A stretch of 64,000 nt of DNA, from NCBI GenBank assembly GCA_002897695.1, contig BDTG01000010.1, forward strand, positions 89,671-153,670. The letters run 5' to 3'. Below are positions 26,510 through 34,821 of the stretch, piece after piece. Source of the stretch: a bacterium BMS3Abin14 (lineage in GTDB: Bacteria; BMS3Abin14). The notes beneath the pieces were generated by a model. The model was not told where the DNA came from, ran no database searches, and saw only the letters and a program-made list of their open reading frames with translations. The position numbers and the translations under genes are program-made. How positions within the stretch are numbered: position 1 is the first letter of the stretch; every line of letters begins with the position of its first letter.

Positions 26510-26779
26510 TCAGGAATTCTGAAGCAGGGAGAGGATCTTCAGCGCCCTTGGGTCCTTGATACAGTAGATGGAATGCCCCCCCTCCCGCCTGAGGGACAGG
26601 ATGCCGCGGGATCGCAGAATTCCCAGGTGTTGGGAAATGTTCGACTGTTTCAGATCCAACTTTTCCCCGATGTTGGTCACGCAGCGCCCTTCCTTCTGCA
26701 GCATCTCCAGAATGCTGATGCGGGTGGGGTGGGCGAGCGCCTTAAGGTACTCCGCCTGGGTTCCCCTGTCCTCCTCCAT
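26510..26779 (-). CDS. ArsR-family winged-helix transcriptional repressor
   Basis: The 89-residue protein is a minimal ArsR wHTH: EYLKALAHPTRISILEMLQKEG, then DLKQSNISQHLGILRSRGIL and a wing REGGHSIYCI. One Cys lies in the metal-site helix position (GRCVTNI) but the paired ELCVC Cys is missing, so classical arsenic sensing is doubtful. The AT-rich region just upstream holds an inverted repeat that may be its operator. Its stop faces the convergent lipoprotein gene nine bases away. Confidence 0.9.
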   Translation of the reverse strand: MEEDRGTQAEYLKALAHPTRISILEMLQKEGRCVTNIGEKLDLKQSNISQHLGILRSRGILSLRREGGHSIYCIKDPRALKILSLLQNS

Positions 26780-26813
26780 GCCGTTATCCTCCGCTGGTTC
26801 CTCAGTTCATTTG

Positions 26814-26849
26814 ATTATCGTGATATTGTAATTATTAGAATATGATAAT
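26814..26849 (-). promoter_or_regulatory. Candidate ArsR operator
   Basis: ATTATCGTGATATT and AATATGATAAT form an imperfect inverted repeat about 35 bases upstream of the arsR start in a notably AT-rich tract. ArsR-family repressors usually bind such 12-2-12-like AT-rich dyads and autoregulate. Confidence 0.45.
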
Positions 26850-26861
26850 GTATCTGTCAAC

Positions 26862-26893
26862 AAAAAAACCACACTTGAAGCGTGGTTTTTTTT
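26862..26893 (-). terminator. Terminator after tatA, probably bidirectional
   Basis: AAAACCAC and GTGGTTTT arms with one mismatch inside are flanked by A and T runs on both sides. It lies 21 bases past the tatA stop and separates that transcript from the arsR promoter region. Confidence 0.75.
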
Positions 26894-26913
26894 ATCCTTA
26901 ATAAGGGACGAAA

Positions 26914-27120
26914 TCAGGATTTGCCGTCCTCTTTTTCGCCCTCGTCGATCTCCTTCTTCTCCGGTGTCACATCGATCTCATCCTCTCCGGATGTTGCTTT
27001 TTTGAAGTTTTTGATGCCCTTTCCGAGGCCGGCCCCTATCTCGGGAAGCTTTCCCGCCCCGAAGATAACGAGGACGATAACGAGGATGATAATCAGTTCC
27101 GAAACACCAAATCCAAACAT
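26914..27120 (-). CDS. tatA: Sec-independent translocase subunit TatA/TatE
   Basis: The 68-residue protein begins [42 protein letters not shown]. It shows a short membrane helix, the FGAGKLPE hinge and an amphipathic helix, followed by an acidic tail ([20 protein letters not shown]). TatA forms the pore that exports folded proteins with twin-arginine signals. No tatB or tatC is adjacent, so it is an orphan tatA. Confidence 0.95.
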   Translation of the reverse strand: MFGFGVSELIIILVIVLVIFGAGKLPEIGAGLGKGIKNFKKATSGEDEIDVTPEKKEIDEGEKEDGKS

Positions 27121-27195
27121 CTTTTTCCCCCTTCGCTTCTTGCTGACCTGGGGGCATGCCGGAACTTCCCGACAGCCTTTCAGGTGGAGTCAATC

Positions 27196-27609
27196 CTACG
27201 AAGATGTTGCTATGCCCTGAATCACCCCCGGCAGTTCATCGGGCGGAGTAGACTTGGGAATGTGCACCACCTCCGAAAATCCGGTGTGGGCACGGCTCCT
27301 CCGGGCCGTTTCGTCACCTTCCTTGATGGTGGAACTGTAGATGACGAGCAGACATTCCTTACTGTTGGAAAGGTCCTTCACGGACATGAGAAAACGTGTT
27401 CCTCCTGCCTGGGGCATGATCCTGTCCAGGATGACCACGTCCGGTGAAACCTCCCTGTATATTTCGAAACCTTCATTGCCATCAGGCGCCGTAAAGGTTT
27501 TGTAACCATCTTTCTGAAACGCGTCGCTGAGCGTAGTCCTGTAAAACTCATCGTCGTCGACGATGAGAATAACGGGTTTGCCGCCGGGATGCAACCGGGA
27601 AGGGGACAT
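27196..27609 (-). CDS. Receiver-only response regulator
   Basis: The 137-residue protein is a single CheY-like domain. The acidic pair is in LIVDDDEFYR, the phospho-acceptor Asp in DVVILDRIMPQ, the Thr/Ser switch in LLVIYSSTI and the conserved Lys in VHIPKSTPPDEL. No output domain is present, so it must act by protein contact. No histidine kinase is nearby. It lies 15 bases downstream of the L3 gene on the same strand, an unusual partner. Confidence 0.92.
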   Translation of the reverse strand: MSPSRLHPGGKPVILIVDDDEFYRTTLSDAFQKDGYKTFTAPDGNEGFEIYREVSPDVVILDRIMPQAGGTRFLMSVKDLSNSKECLLVIYSSTIKEGDETARRSRAHTGFSEVVHIPKSTPPDELPGVIQGIATSS

Positions 27610-27623
27610 AACGCGCAGAGGGG

Positions 27624-28304
27624 CTATTCTTCCCCTGGATCCTCATTTTCGGATGCCTTACGTGGAACCATGGGTTTCTTCATGGCATTTTTGATAACCA
27701 GCAGACCGTTTTTTCCTCCCGGAACCGGACCTCTGATGGCGATGAGGTTCTGATCTTCCCGGACGTCCGCCACCTGGAGGTTCTGAACCGTCACGGCATG
27801 GTTGCCCATCTGGCCGGCCATCTTGGTGCCCTTGAAGACTTTGGCCGGATACGCTGCGGCGCCGATCGACCCACCGCCGCGCTTGCTCTCATGGGTACCG
27901 TGGGATGCCTTGAATCCCTTGAACCCGTGCCGTTTCATGACCCCGGCAAAGCCCTTTCCCTTGGATGTGCCCGTGACGTCGACGAAATCACCAATCTGGA
28001 ATGTGCCGGCGGAAATAACCTGCCCGAGTTCATAGGATTCCGGATCGGGAACTCTGGTTTCCCTGAGATATCTTTTCGGAGTAGTTCCGGATTTGGAGAA
28101 ATGCCCGAGAGCAGGTTTGTTGGTCCGCTTTTCTTTCCTGTCGTCAAAACCGATCTGGATGGCGTTATAGCCTTCCTTCGCATCGGTCTTGACCTGGGTT
28201 ACGGTGCAGGGTCCTGCCTGAATGAGGGTTACCGGAATGACGTTTCCCACATGATCGAAGATCTGGGTCATGCCCAGTTTCTTCCCGAGAATTACGGTGG
28301 TCAT
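27624..28304 (-). CDS. rplC: 50S ribosomal protein uL3, stand-alone locus
   Basis: uL3 binds near the peptidyl transferase centre and is needed early in 50S assembly. Family features: LGKKLGMTQIFD at the N-terminus, the DVTGTSKGKGFAGVMKRHGFKG segment, SHGTHESKRGGGSIG and KMAGQMGNHAVTVQNL. The C-terminus has a short acidic extension (KASENEDPGEE). The ATG at 28304 is chosen because GGAGG lies eight bases upstream, overlapping an earlier ATG. None of the usual S10-operon neighbours (rpsJ, rplD, rplW) is here. Confidence 0.95.
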   Translation of the reverse strand: MTTVILGKKLGMTQIFDHVGNVIPVTLIQAGPCTVTQVKTDAKEGYNAIQIGFDDRKEKRTNKPALGHFSKSGTTPKRYLRETRVPDPESYELGQVISAGTFQIGDFVDVTGTSKGKGFAGVMKRHGFKGFKASHGTHESKRGGGSIGAAAYPAKVFKGTKMAGQMGNHAVTVQNLQVADVREDQNLIAIRGPVPGGKNGLLVIKNAMKKPMVPRKASENEDPGEE

Positions 28305-28479
28305 CTTATGTGCCTCCATTGACTATCTTATCCGCACTCGACCGCGGCGGATGTTTTAGCGGGAGGGGTGTCTTGTTACATGAAAAAGGGACCTGCGTCA
28401 AGCCTGCCGAAAACCCTCGGACTTCCCTGCAGAAGTGTTGATGGCCCCTTAAAAAATCATGGAATGGGCAAGAGCTTTG

Positions 28480-28577
28480 TGGCGGAAGTGCATGGGAATC
28501 GAACCCACCGTCCCGGGTGTTAACCGGGACCACTGGATTTGAAGTCCAGGAGAGCCACCAGTGCCCTAGGCACTTCC
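28480..28577 (-). tRNA. selC: tRNA-Sec (anticodon TCA)
   Basis: The 98-nt minus-strand gene has an eight-pair acceptor (GGAAGTGC/GCACTTCC), a long extra arm (GGTCCCGGTTAACACCCGGGAC) and the anticodon loop CTTCAAA on a GGA/TCC stem. A T-arm GTGGGTTCGATTCCCAT, a discriminator G and an encoded CCA complete it. The long acceptor, the long variable arm and the UCA anticodon together identify selenocysteine tRNA. It reads UGA at SECIS elements and is charged by SerRS and SelA. Confidence 0.95.
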
Positions 28578-28583
28578 AAGGAA

Positions 28584-28612
28584 AGAGTATCCGCCGTCCG
28601 GAGTTGTGTCAA
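28584..28612 (-). promoter_or_regulatory. Sigma-70 promoter of tRNA-Sec
   Basis: A perfect TTGACA (28607-28612) and TACTCT (28584-28589) are spaced by 17 bases. The -10 box ends six bases before the tRNA 5' end, so transcription should begin at or within a few bases of the mature terminus. Confidence 0.7.
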
Positions 28613-28929
28613 GGGGCGCATGGGAGAACAGACGCGGGGAGACGGGGGCACCGGAAGGCGAATTCGGAAGCTCTTCGAGCTATGGTGGACAGGCAGCGCA
28701 GCCCCTGATATGGTCGCAAAAAGTTCATTCGTGGCTTTTTATTCCACCATCTCCCCCAGGCGCGTTGATAGAATTATTGCGAGTCCCTCAACTTTGGTAT
28801 AGTTTTAACCTAAGGGCGTTATAAAGAATTACTCGCCTGGAAACCCTGATCAAGGGGATGAAAAAAGGTACCTCCGGGTATGAAAAGCAATGAAAATCCA
28901 GGAGATATGTTGAATGGGAGGAGACCGTC
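28613..28929. other. Non-coding gap upstream of the UbiB-like gene
   Basis: The gap holds a degenerate copy of the dispersed palindromic element (28711-28791) and two very short open frames (about 28858-28915) that lack supporting features. No clear promoter for the UbiB-like gene was found. Confidence 0.5.
28711..28791. repeat. Dispersed palindromic element, copy 2 (degenerate)
   Basis: The left arm TCGCAAAAAGTTCA (28714-28727) differs by one base from copy 1, and the right end TTGATAGAATTATTGCGAGTCC has several changes, so the arms no longer pair perfectly. Spacing is shorter than in copy 1. Confidence 0.7.
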
Positions 28930-30621
28930 TTGATCCGTAAAATCGGCATTATCGGGCGCACGTATCGTCATATGCAGCGGTATCGACAGATTCTGACAGT
29001 ACTGTTTAAATATGGATTCGGCGATCTGGTGGACAGCCTCAACGTGGAACAGTACCTGGAGATCGGTCTTCAGATGGTCTCCCGCAAGAGGCGGAAGAAA
29101 ACTGAGAAACTGACCAAGGCCGCCCGTTTGAGAATCGCACTGGAGGAACTTGGCCCAACCTTTATCAAGTTGGGTCAGATCCTCTCTACCCGCCCGGACT
29201 TTCTCCCCGTGGAATTCATAAAGGAGCTGGAGAAATTGCAGGATGATGTTCCTCCTTTTCCCGGCGTCCAGGCCAAAACCATCATTGAATCAGAACTTGG
29301 GCGCCCTATCGAGGATGTGTTTGAGCATTTCGAGGAAAGTCCCATAGCATCAGCCTCCTTGGGGCAAGTGCACCGGGCGCGACTTGCTGACGGAGAAATA
29401 GCGGCGGTCAAGGTCCAGCGGCCCGACATCAGGAAAACCATAGAAGTGGATCTTGAAATCTTATTGCATATGGCCACCCTGATGGAAAAACACCTTGAGG
29501 GCTGGGAGATCCACAAACCCACCCGGATTGTTGCGGAATTCTCCAGCTCTCTTGAAAAAGAGTTGGATTACAATATCGAGGCCTCCCACATGGAAATGTT
29601 CGCAAGGAACTTCCCGGATGATCCTACAGTCTACGTTCCAAAGGTTTTTCACGAGGCGACTACAAAACGGATTCTTTGCATGGAGTATATAGAGGGGATC
29701 AAGCCCTCGGATATCCAGGGGTTGGAAGAGTCCGGACTTGACAGAAAGGCAATCGCTTCCAGGGGCGGTGATCTGATAATGAAACAAATATTCGTGCACG
29801 GTTTTTTCCATGCGGACCCACATCCGGGCAACCTCCGGATCCTTCCCGATAATGTCATCTGCTATCTGGATTTTGGCATGATGGGCCGCATTGACCGGCA
29901 GGCTCGTGAGAATTTTGCCGAGTTAGCCATTGGTGTCATAAAGCGGGATGAGGTCAAAGCCTCGGAGGCCCTGCTCAAACTCACGCATTTCCCGGAGAAG
30001 CCCGATATAAGGCTGTTGCAAAGAGATGTTGCCGAATTTATGGAACAGCATTTTTACGGGCCGCTGAAGGATCTGGACCTTGGAACATTGCTGCACCAGC
30101 TTCTTAATATAGTTTCCAGACACCATTTGGGCCTTTATCCGGAACTGTACCTGATGCTCAAGGCCATGAGCACGGTGGAGGGGCTTGGCCGCTTACTTGA
30201 CCCTGATTTCGATATTACCGGGCAAGCCGCACCTTTTATTCGGCGCATCCGGATGGAGCGCATCAACCCCCGGCGTATATTCGACGAGGTGACGAATTCC
30301 GGAGCTGAAATCCTCCGTCTCCTGAAGGAGATTCCGGGCGAACTAAGCGAAATCCTTCATCTTGCCGGAGAAGGTAAAATCAAGATGGAATTCGAGCATA
30401 CCGGGTTGGAACCGCTGCTCTCCTCGCACGAAAAAAACAGCAACCAGCTTGCCTTTGCCATAGTCCTTGCATCTCTCGTGATCGGATCGAGCCTTATCGT
30501 GCTTTCCGATGTTCCGCCCAAATGGCATGAGATACCTGTCATCGGTCTGGCGGGTTTTCTGGTGGCGGGAATGATGGGATTCTGGTTGCTGGTGTCCATC
30601 CTGAAACGGGGCAAAATGTAA
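28930..30621 (+). CDS. ubiB: ABC1/UbiB-family atypical kinase
   Basis: The 563-residue protein is an ABC1 (AarF/UbiB) atypical kinase, whose members support quinone synthesis or membrane lipid homeostasis. The KxGQ region is PTFIKLGQILSTRPDFLP, the Ala-rich loop ASASLGQVHRARL, the ATP Lys is in AAVKVQRPD, the catalytic loop is HADPHPGNLRIL and the metal motif is LDFGMMG. Two membrane helices close the protein (after residue 500). The TTG at 28930 fits the family N-terminus and has GGGAGG upstream. No ubi or men genes are adjacent, so the pathway is unknown. Confidence 0.93.
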   Translation: MIRKIGIIGRTYRHMQRYRQILTVLFKYGFGDLVDSLNVEQYLEIGLQMVSRKRRKKTEKLTKAARLRIALEELGPTFIKLGQILSTRPDFLPVEFIKELEKLQDDVPPFPGVQAKTIIESELGRPIEDVFEHFEESPIASASLGQVHRARLADGEIAAVKVQRPDIRKTIEVDLEILLHMATLMEKHLEGWEIHKPTRIVAEFSSSLEKELDYNIEASHMEMFARNFPDDPTVYVPKVFHEATTKRILCMEYIEGIKPSDIQGLEESGLDRKAIASRGGDLIMKQIFVHGFFHADPHPGNLRILPDNVICYLDFGMMGRIDRQARENFAELAIGVIKRDEVKASEALLKLTHFPEKPDIRLLQRDVAEFMEQHFYGPLKDLDLGTLLHQLLNIVSRHHLGLYPELYLMLKAMSTVEGLGRLLDPDFDITGQAAPFIRRIRMERINPRRIFDEVTNSGAEILRLLKEIPGELSEILHLAGEGKIKMEFEHTGLEPLLSSHEKNSNQLAFAIVLASLVIGSSLIVLSDVPPKWHEIPVIGLAGFLVAGMMGFWLLVSILKRGKM

Positions 30622-30718
30622 TAACATCTGCCTCCGCGGAGGCGGGATTCCGGCACAAATTTTCAGGTTTCTAACCTTCTGATGATATTACAGAGATAGT
30701 TGGGTGTCCTGTCGAGGA

Positions 30719-30756
30719 GCGAAAAGTCCCGGCTGGACTTTTCGCGACCATGTCAA
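30719..30756. repeat. Dispersed palindromic element, copy 3 (short form)
   Basis: GCGAAAAGTCC and GGACTTTTCGC form an inverted repeat around a short loop, followed by GACCATGTCAA. On the minus strand this reads as the ATGGTCGC-AAAAGTCCA arm of copies 1 and 2. It lies just past the Doc stop and may serve as its terminator. Confidence 0.65.
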
Positions 30757-31184
30757 GAGTCGTATGGAGTAAAAGCCGTCAATCCATTCCTGATGAATTT
30801 TTTAATTTCCTTTATAACGCTCTCCCTGTATTTCGGATTGCTCTTTGCGACTTCAATGGATGTCTGATAGAAAGATTCACTTGGAACATTTAACCATTTA
30901 TTGTTCATCGCGAGAAATACTACGAGAGTTGTCAGAGCAATTCTTTTATTACCATTAAGAAATGGTTGGTTTTTTATCATAAGGTAGAAAAGCATCGCAG
31001 CCTTATCAATAAGAGTCGGGTAAAGGTCTTTGCCGCCGAAAGTTTGTAATACGGTTGCCAGACAACTTTCCAGTTTACCCGGGTAACGGGTCTCAAAGTC
31101 CGGTATCGGCTCATCCCACTCAAGATGTTTTCGAGCGAGAGTGTGAGCGATATGCTCGACCTCGCTTATCTTTATTGACCTCAT
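30753..31184 (-). CDS. doc: Doc/Fic-family toxin, Fic His replaced by Gln
   Basis: The 143-residue protein is a Doc (death-on-curing) Fic fold. The central motif reads KNQPFLNGNKRIA where active family members have K-N-H-P-F-x-D/N-G-N-K-R: the catalytic His is Gln here while the anion-binding GNKR part is intact. Doc phosphorylates EF-Tu and other Fic proteins transfer AMP. Loss of His should impair this, unless the subgroup uses another residue. Its start overlaps the antitoxin end by four bases, the standard coupled order. Confidence 0.87.
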   Translation of the reverse strand: MRSIKISEVEHIAHTLARKHLEWDEPIPDFETRYPGKLESCLATVLQTFGGKDLYPTLIDKAAMLFYLMIKNQPFLNGNKRIALTTLVVFLAMNNKWLNVPSESFYQTSIEVAKSNPKYRESVIKEIKKFIRNGLTAFTPYDS

Positions 31185-31432
31185 TCTTTTCCAAGCCGCT
31201 TAAGAACATCTCCGTATTCCCGGACAGTTCTATTGACGGCTTTGTCTATTTTTGCCCTGGCTGCAGGAGTGATGTCCTGGTAAATATCTCCCAGATCCCG
31301 GCGGTCAATTACATAGTTGCGGCCAACCTTGGCCGCAACTATGTCTCCTTTTTTTATTTTCTTGAAAACGGCAACCCTGCTTATACCCATAATTCTGGCG
31401 GCCTCTGAAGTACCAATAAGGTTTTTCACCAT
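31181..31432 (-). CDS. HTH antitoxin (excisionase-like DNA-binding domain) of the Doc pair
   Basis: The 83-residue protein begins with a MerR/excisionase-type HTH (IGTSEAARIMGISRVAVFKKIKKGDIVAAKVGRNYVIDRRDL). A helical tail follows (PAARAKIDKAVNRTVREYGDVLKRLGKE) that should block the toxin. The AGGAG eight bases upstream supports the ATG. The palindrome array 60-165 bases upstream is a likely binding site for it. The next gene is doc. Confidence 0.88.
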   Translation of the reverse strand: MVKNLIGTSEAARIMGISRVAVFKKIKKGDIVAAKVGRNYVIDRRDLGDIYQDITPAARAKIDKAVNRTVREYGDVLKRLGKE

Positions 31433-31494
31433 CGCGTCAACTCCTTGACCACAGGGACTGTAAAGCTTCCATAAACCATAACCAATTGATTCCA

Positions 31495-31598
31495 GATTAA
31501 CATAGGTTAACCACTCAGCGGATTGTTAACAAATGCTAACTAACCCAAGTTTGATTAACCTATGTTAACCATCTGCCGTAACGTTAACATATGTTAAC
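31495..31598 (-). promoter_or_regulatory. Array of four palindromes at 29-bp spacing
   Basis: Four copies of a dyad, best form GTTAACATATGTTAAC (31583-31598, perfect), lie with centres at 31503.5, 31532.5, 31561.5 and 31590.5, i.e. exactly 29 bp apart. The others read TTAACATAGGTTAA (31497-31510), GTTAACAAATGCTAAC (31525-31540) and TTAACCTATGTTAA (31555-31568). Spacers of 13-15 bases differ from each other. The array lies upstream of the antitoxin-doc operon and is most simply an operator cluster. Confidence 0.8.
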
Positions 31599-31631
31599 TA
31601 CACTGTAAACACCTTTCGTGCTCACTGTTGT

Positions 31632-31852
31632 CTGAAACAGCTGATTTCAGGTTCAGAAAATCGATTGCTACCGTTTAGAGATACAAAAGCAACTTTTTTA
31701 GTAGATTCAGTTGATGATTTCAGGGAATTCCTTCAGAAACAAGGTGCATCCATATTGGAAGAACCAAAATCTGTTCCAACCGGTAAAATATGAGAGTAAA
31801 GCATATAGATGGTTTGGTCGTTGAATATGTCGAACATTCACCCTCCCCTTAG
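31632..31852 (+). pseudogene. Remnant of a VOC/glyoxalase-like protein, frameshifted
   Basis: One frame reads FRDTKATFLVDSVDDFREFL then QKQGASILEEPKSVPTGK and stops at 31791. The next frame, from 31790, continues MRVKHIDGLVVEYVEHS to a TAG at 31850. Together they match the C-terminal half of vicinal-oxygen-chelate proteins (…VPTG-x-N-M-x-V-K-H-P-D-G-x-V-x-E-Y-V-E). A one-base change breaks the frame and the N-terminal half is missing. Confidence 0.65.
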
Positions 31853-31936
31853 TCCCCTCCCCTCAAGGGCGGGGGAAAAAGGATCCCTCGATGCTCCTCG
31901 CAAGGACATTCTTTTGCTCCATGTCCGCTTTTCCAC

Positions 31937-31983
31937 GTTGGACATTGGACGTTGGACCCGTCTTATTCCTCTGGACTCTGGAC
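31937..31983 (-). repeat. Two heptamer arrays, NTTGGAC x3 and TCTGGAC x2
   Basis: GTTGGAC, ATTGGAC and GTTGGAC (31937-31957), then TCTGGAC twice (31970-31983). These are the reverse-strand forms of the GTCCAAN and GTCCAGA units found elsewhere. They lie between the VOC remnant and the uvrA stop. Confidence 0.85.
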
Positions 31984-31995
31984 TTCCGGCCGATC

Positions 31996-34821
31996 TTAAG
32001 GGCCGGCCAGGACTTTCCCCAGGAACCGTCCGGTATAGGATTCCCGGCACCGGGCCACTTCCTCGGGGGTTCCGAATGCCACCACGGCCCCGCCGCGGTC
32101 ACCGCCCTCCGGGCCGAGGTCAATAACGTAATCGGCGGATTTGATCATCTCCAGGTTGTGTTCGATGACGATCACCGTGTTTCCCTTTTCCACGAGATTG
32201 TTGATCACCGCGAGGAGCTTGACCATGTCGTCGAAGTGAAGGCCCGTGGTCGGCTCGTCCAGGATGTAGAGCGTGTTTCCGGTGTCCCTTTTGGATAGTT
32301 CCTTCGAGAGCTTTACGCGCTGCGCCTCGCCCCCGGAGAGGGTTGTGGCGGGCTGTCCAAGCTGGATGTAACCCATCCCCACTGCCTGCAGGGTTTTAAG
32401 CTTCCGGGCGATGGCCGGGACATTTGCGAACAGCTCGGCGGCCTGGTTGACCGTCTTCGACAGGACCTGGGAGATATTTACGCCTCTGTAGGTCACCTCC
32501 AGGGTTTCCCTGTTGAACCGTTTTCCTCCGCAAACCTCGCAGGTCACCTGTATGTCGGGGAGAAAGTGCATCTCGATCTTCTTCACGCCATCGCCCTGAC
32601 AGGCCTCGCAGCGTCCGCCCTTGACGTTGAAGCTGAACCTTCCGGGCTTATAACCTCTTATCCTTGATTCGGGGACCTGGGCGAACAGTTCCCTGATGGG
32701 CGTGAATGCGCCCGTGTAGGTCGCGGGGTTTGACCTTGGGGTCCTGCCGATGGGCGACTGGTCGATGTCGATCACCCGGTCGATGAACTCGGCCCCCAGG
32801 ATCTTGACGTGCTTTCCCGGTCTGGGAGCTGAAACCGAGCGGCTTCTCGCCAGTGCGCGGTAGAGGGTGTCGTTGACCAGGGATGATTTTCCCGAACCGG
32901 ATACACCCGTGACGCAGGTAAAAAGGCCGATGGGGAAGTTGACGTCGATATTCCGGAGGTTGTTATGCGCGGCGCCCGTGACCTTCAGGTTTCCCCTCGC
33001 ACCGGTTTGCCGCCTTGTCTTTGGGACAGCGATGGAAAGCCGGCCCGACAGGTACTTCCCCGTCAGGGAACGGTCGGAGGCCATAATGGTTTCAGGGGTC
33101 CCCGAGGATACAACCTCCCCTCCCAGCCTGCCTGCCCCGGGCCCCATGTCCACGACGAAATCGGCCGCCCGGATCGTCTCCTCATCGTGTTCGACAACGA
33201 TCACGGTGTTCCCCATGTCCCTCATTTGCATGAGGCTTTTTAACAGGCGAGTGTTGTCCCGCGGGTGAAGCCCTATGCTCGGTTCATCCAGGATGTAGAG
33301 GACTCCCACGAGGCTCGAACCTATCTGGGTCGCCAGGCGGATCCGCTGCCCTTCACCTCCGGAGAGGGTTCCCGACGCCCTGTTTAAGGTGAGGTAATCC
33401 AGGCCCACGGCCACCAGAAAATCGAGCCGTTCCCGGATCTCCTTGAGTATCCTCCGTGCGATCTCGTAATCCCTTTCCTCCAGGGAGACCTCCTCGAAGA
33501 AGGAGGCGGCCTGAAGCACCGACAGGCTGGTTAATTCATGGATATTGCGTTCCCCTACCTTTATATGCAGGCTTTCAGGCCTGAGCCGCGCCCCCCCGCA
33601 GGCGCTGCATGGATTGTAGCCCATGAACGTCTCGATCTCGTCCCTGGCCGCGTCCGAACTCGTATCCAGGTACCTTCTCCTGAGATTGGGGATGATCCCC
33701 TCGAACGGTTTTTTCGTCCGCCAGAGCTGCCTCCCGTCCTCATATTGGAAGGTGATCTTCTCCGAATCCGATCCGTAAAGGATGACATGCCTGACCAGAT
33801 CCGGAAGTTCCGCAAAGGGCGCGTCCAGATCGAACTTGAAGTGGGATGCCAGCGATTCGAGGGACTGGTAGTAGAACATGCTGCTGCGCTTCCGCCATGG
33901 GGCGATGGCCCCGTTTCGGATTGAAAGGGACGGGTCGGGGATGACCAGGTCAGGGTCGATGGAACTTGTGGTGCCCAGCCCGGTGCACTGCGGACAGGCG
34001 CCGGTGGGATTGTTGAAGGAGAAGAACCGCGGGGATATCTCCGGATAGCTTATTCCGCAGGTGGTGCAGGCCAGGTTCTCGGAGAATACCTGTTCCCGGT
34101 CCCCGGGGAGAATAACGTAAAGAAGCCCGTCACCCATCTTCAGCGCCAGTTCAATGGAATCCGCCAGCCTGTTACGAATCCCCGTTTTCATCACGATGCG
34201 GTCGATGACCAGGTCGATGTCGTGCTTCCGCTTCCGGTCGAGGGTGATCTCCTCGTCCAGGCTCCTGATCAGACCGTCGATTCTGACCCTCAGGAAGCCC
34301 TGCCGGACAAGGTGTTCCAGTTCACGACGATACTCCCCCTTCCGTCCACGCACGATAGGAGCCAGGATGGTCAGCCTGTCACCTTCGGGGGCCGCCATGA
34401 TTGAATCTATGATCTGCTGTGAGGTCTGAGCCTCGATCCGTTTCCCGCACTTGTAGCAGTAGGGGATTCCAATGCGGGCGAAGAGAAGGCGGAAATAGTC
34501 GTAGATCTCCGTCACGGTGCCCACGGTGGATCTGGGGTTTTTGCTTACCGTTTTCTGCTCGATGGAGATGGCGGGGGAGAGACCCTCGATGTAGTCGATG
34601 TCGGGCTTGTCCATCTGGTCCAGAAACTGCCTGGCGTAGGCAGAGAGGGATTCGACATACCGCCGCTGCCCTTCGGCGTAGAGTGTGTCGAAAGCCAGAG
34701 ACGATTTCCCCGATCCGGACACCCCGGTAATCACCACGAGGGAATCCCTCGGTATCTCGATATTGACGTCCTTCAGGTTATGTTCCCGGGCGCCCTTGAT
34801 GACGATGCGATCTATGGCCAT
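31996..34821 (-). CDS. uvrA: Excinuclease ABC subunit A
   Basis: UvrA finds bulky DNA lesions for nucleotide excision repair. The 941-residue protein has two ABC ATPase halves: Walker [11 protein letters not shown] twice, signature [16 protein letters not shown] and [16 protein letters not shown], Walker [12 protein letters not shown] and [11 protein letters not shown]. Zinc-binding Cys pairs are present ([17 protein letters not shown] with CEVCGGKRF). Length is standard. It stands alone; a non-coding gap with repeats lies upstream. Confidence 0.98.
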   Translation of the reverse strand: MAIDRIVIKGAREHNLKDVNIEIPRDSLVVITGVSGSGKSSLAFDTLYAEGQRRYVESLSAYARQFLDQMDKPDIDYIEGLSPAISIEQKTVSKNPRSTVGTVTEIYDYFRLLFARIGIPYCYKCGKRIEAQTSQQIIDSIMAAPEGDRLTILAPIVRGRKGEYRRELEHLVRQGFLRVRIDGLIRSLDEEITLDRKRKHDIDLVIDRIVMKTGIRNRLADSIELALKMGDGLLYVILPGDREQVFSENLACTTCGISYPEISPRFFSFNNPTGACPQCTGLGTTSSIDPDLVIPDPSLSIRNGAIAPWRKRSSMFYYQSLESLASHFKFDLDAPFAELPDLVRHVILYGSDSEKITFQYEDGRQLWRTKKPFEGIIPNLRRRYLDTSSDAARDEIETFMGYNPCSACGGARLRPESLHIKVGERNIHELTSLSVLQAASFFEEVSLEERDYEIARRILKEIRERLDFLVAVGLDYLTLNRASGTLSGGEGQRIRLATQIGSSLVGVLYILDEPSIGLHPRDNTRLLKSLMQMRDMGNTVIVVEHDEETIRAADFVVDMGPGAGRLGGEVVSSGTPETIMASDRSLTGKYLSGRLSIAVPKTRRQTGARGNLKVTGAAHNNLRNIDVNFPIGLFTCVTGVSGSGKSSLVNDTLYRALARSRSVSAPRPGKHVKILGAEFIDRVIDIDQSPIGRTPRSNPATYTGAFTPIRELFAQVPESRIRGYKPGRFSFNVKGGRCEACQGDGVKKIEMHFLPDIQVTCEVCGGKRFNRETLEVTYRGVNISQVLSKTVNQAAELFANVPAIARKLKTLQAVGMGYIQLGQPATTLSGGEAQRVKLSKELSKRDTGNTLYILDEPTTGLHFDDMVKLLAVINNLVEKGNTVIVIEHNLEMIKSADYVIDLGPEGGDRGGAVVAFGTPEEVARCRESYTGRFLGKVLAGP

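Noticed and set aside
31495-31598. CRISPR-like array from the regularly spaced TTAAC dyads
   Set aside because: The repeats are only 14-16 bp and palindromic, spacers are 13-15 bp, there are four units, and no cas genes are near. An operator cluster fits better.
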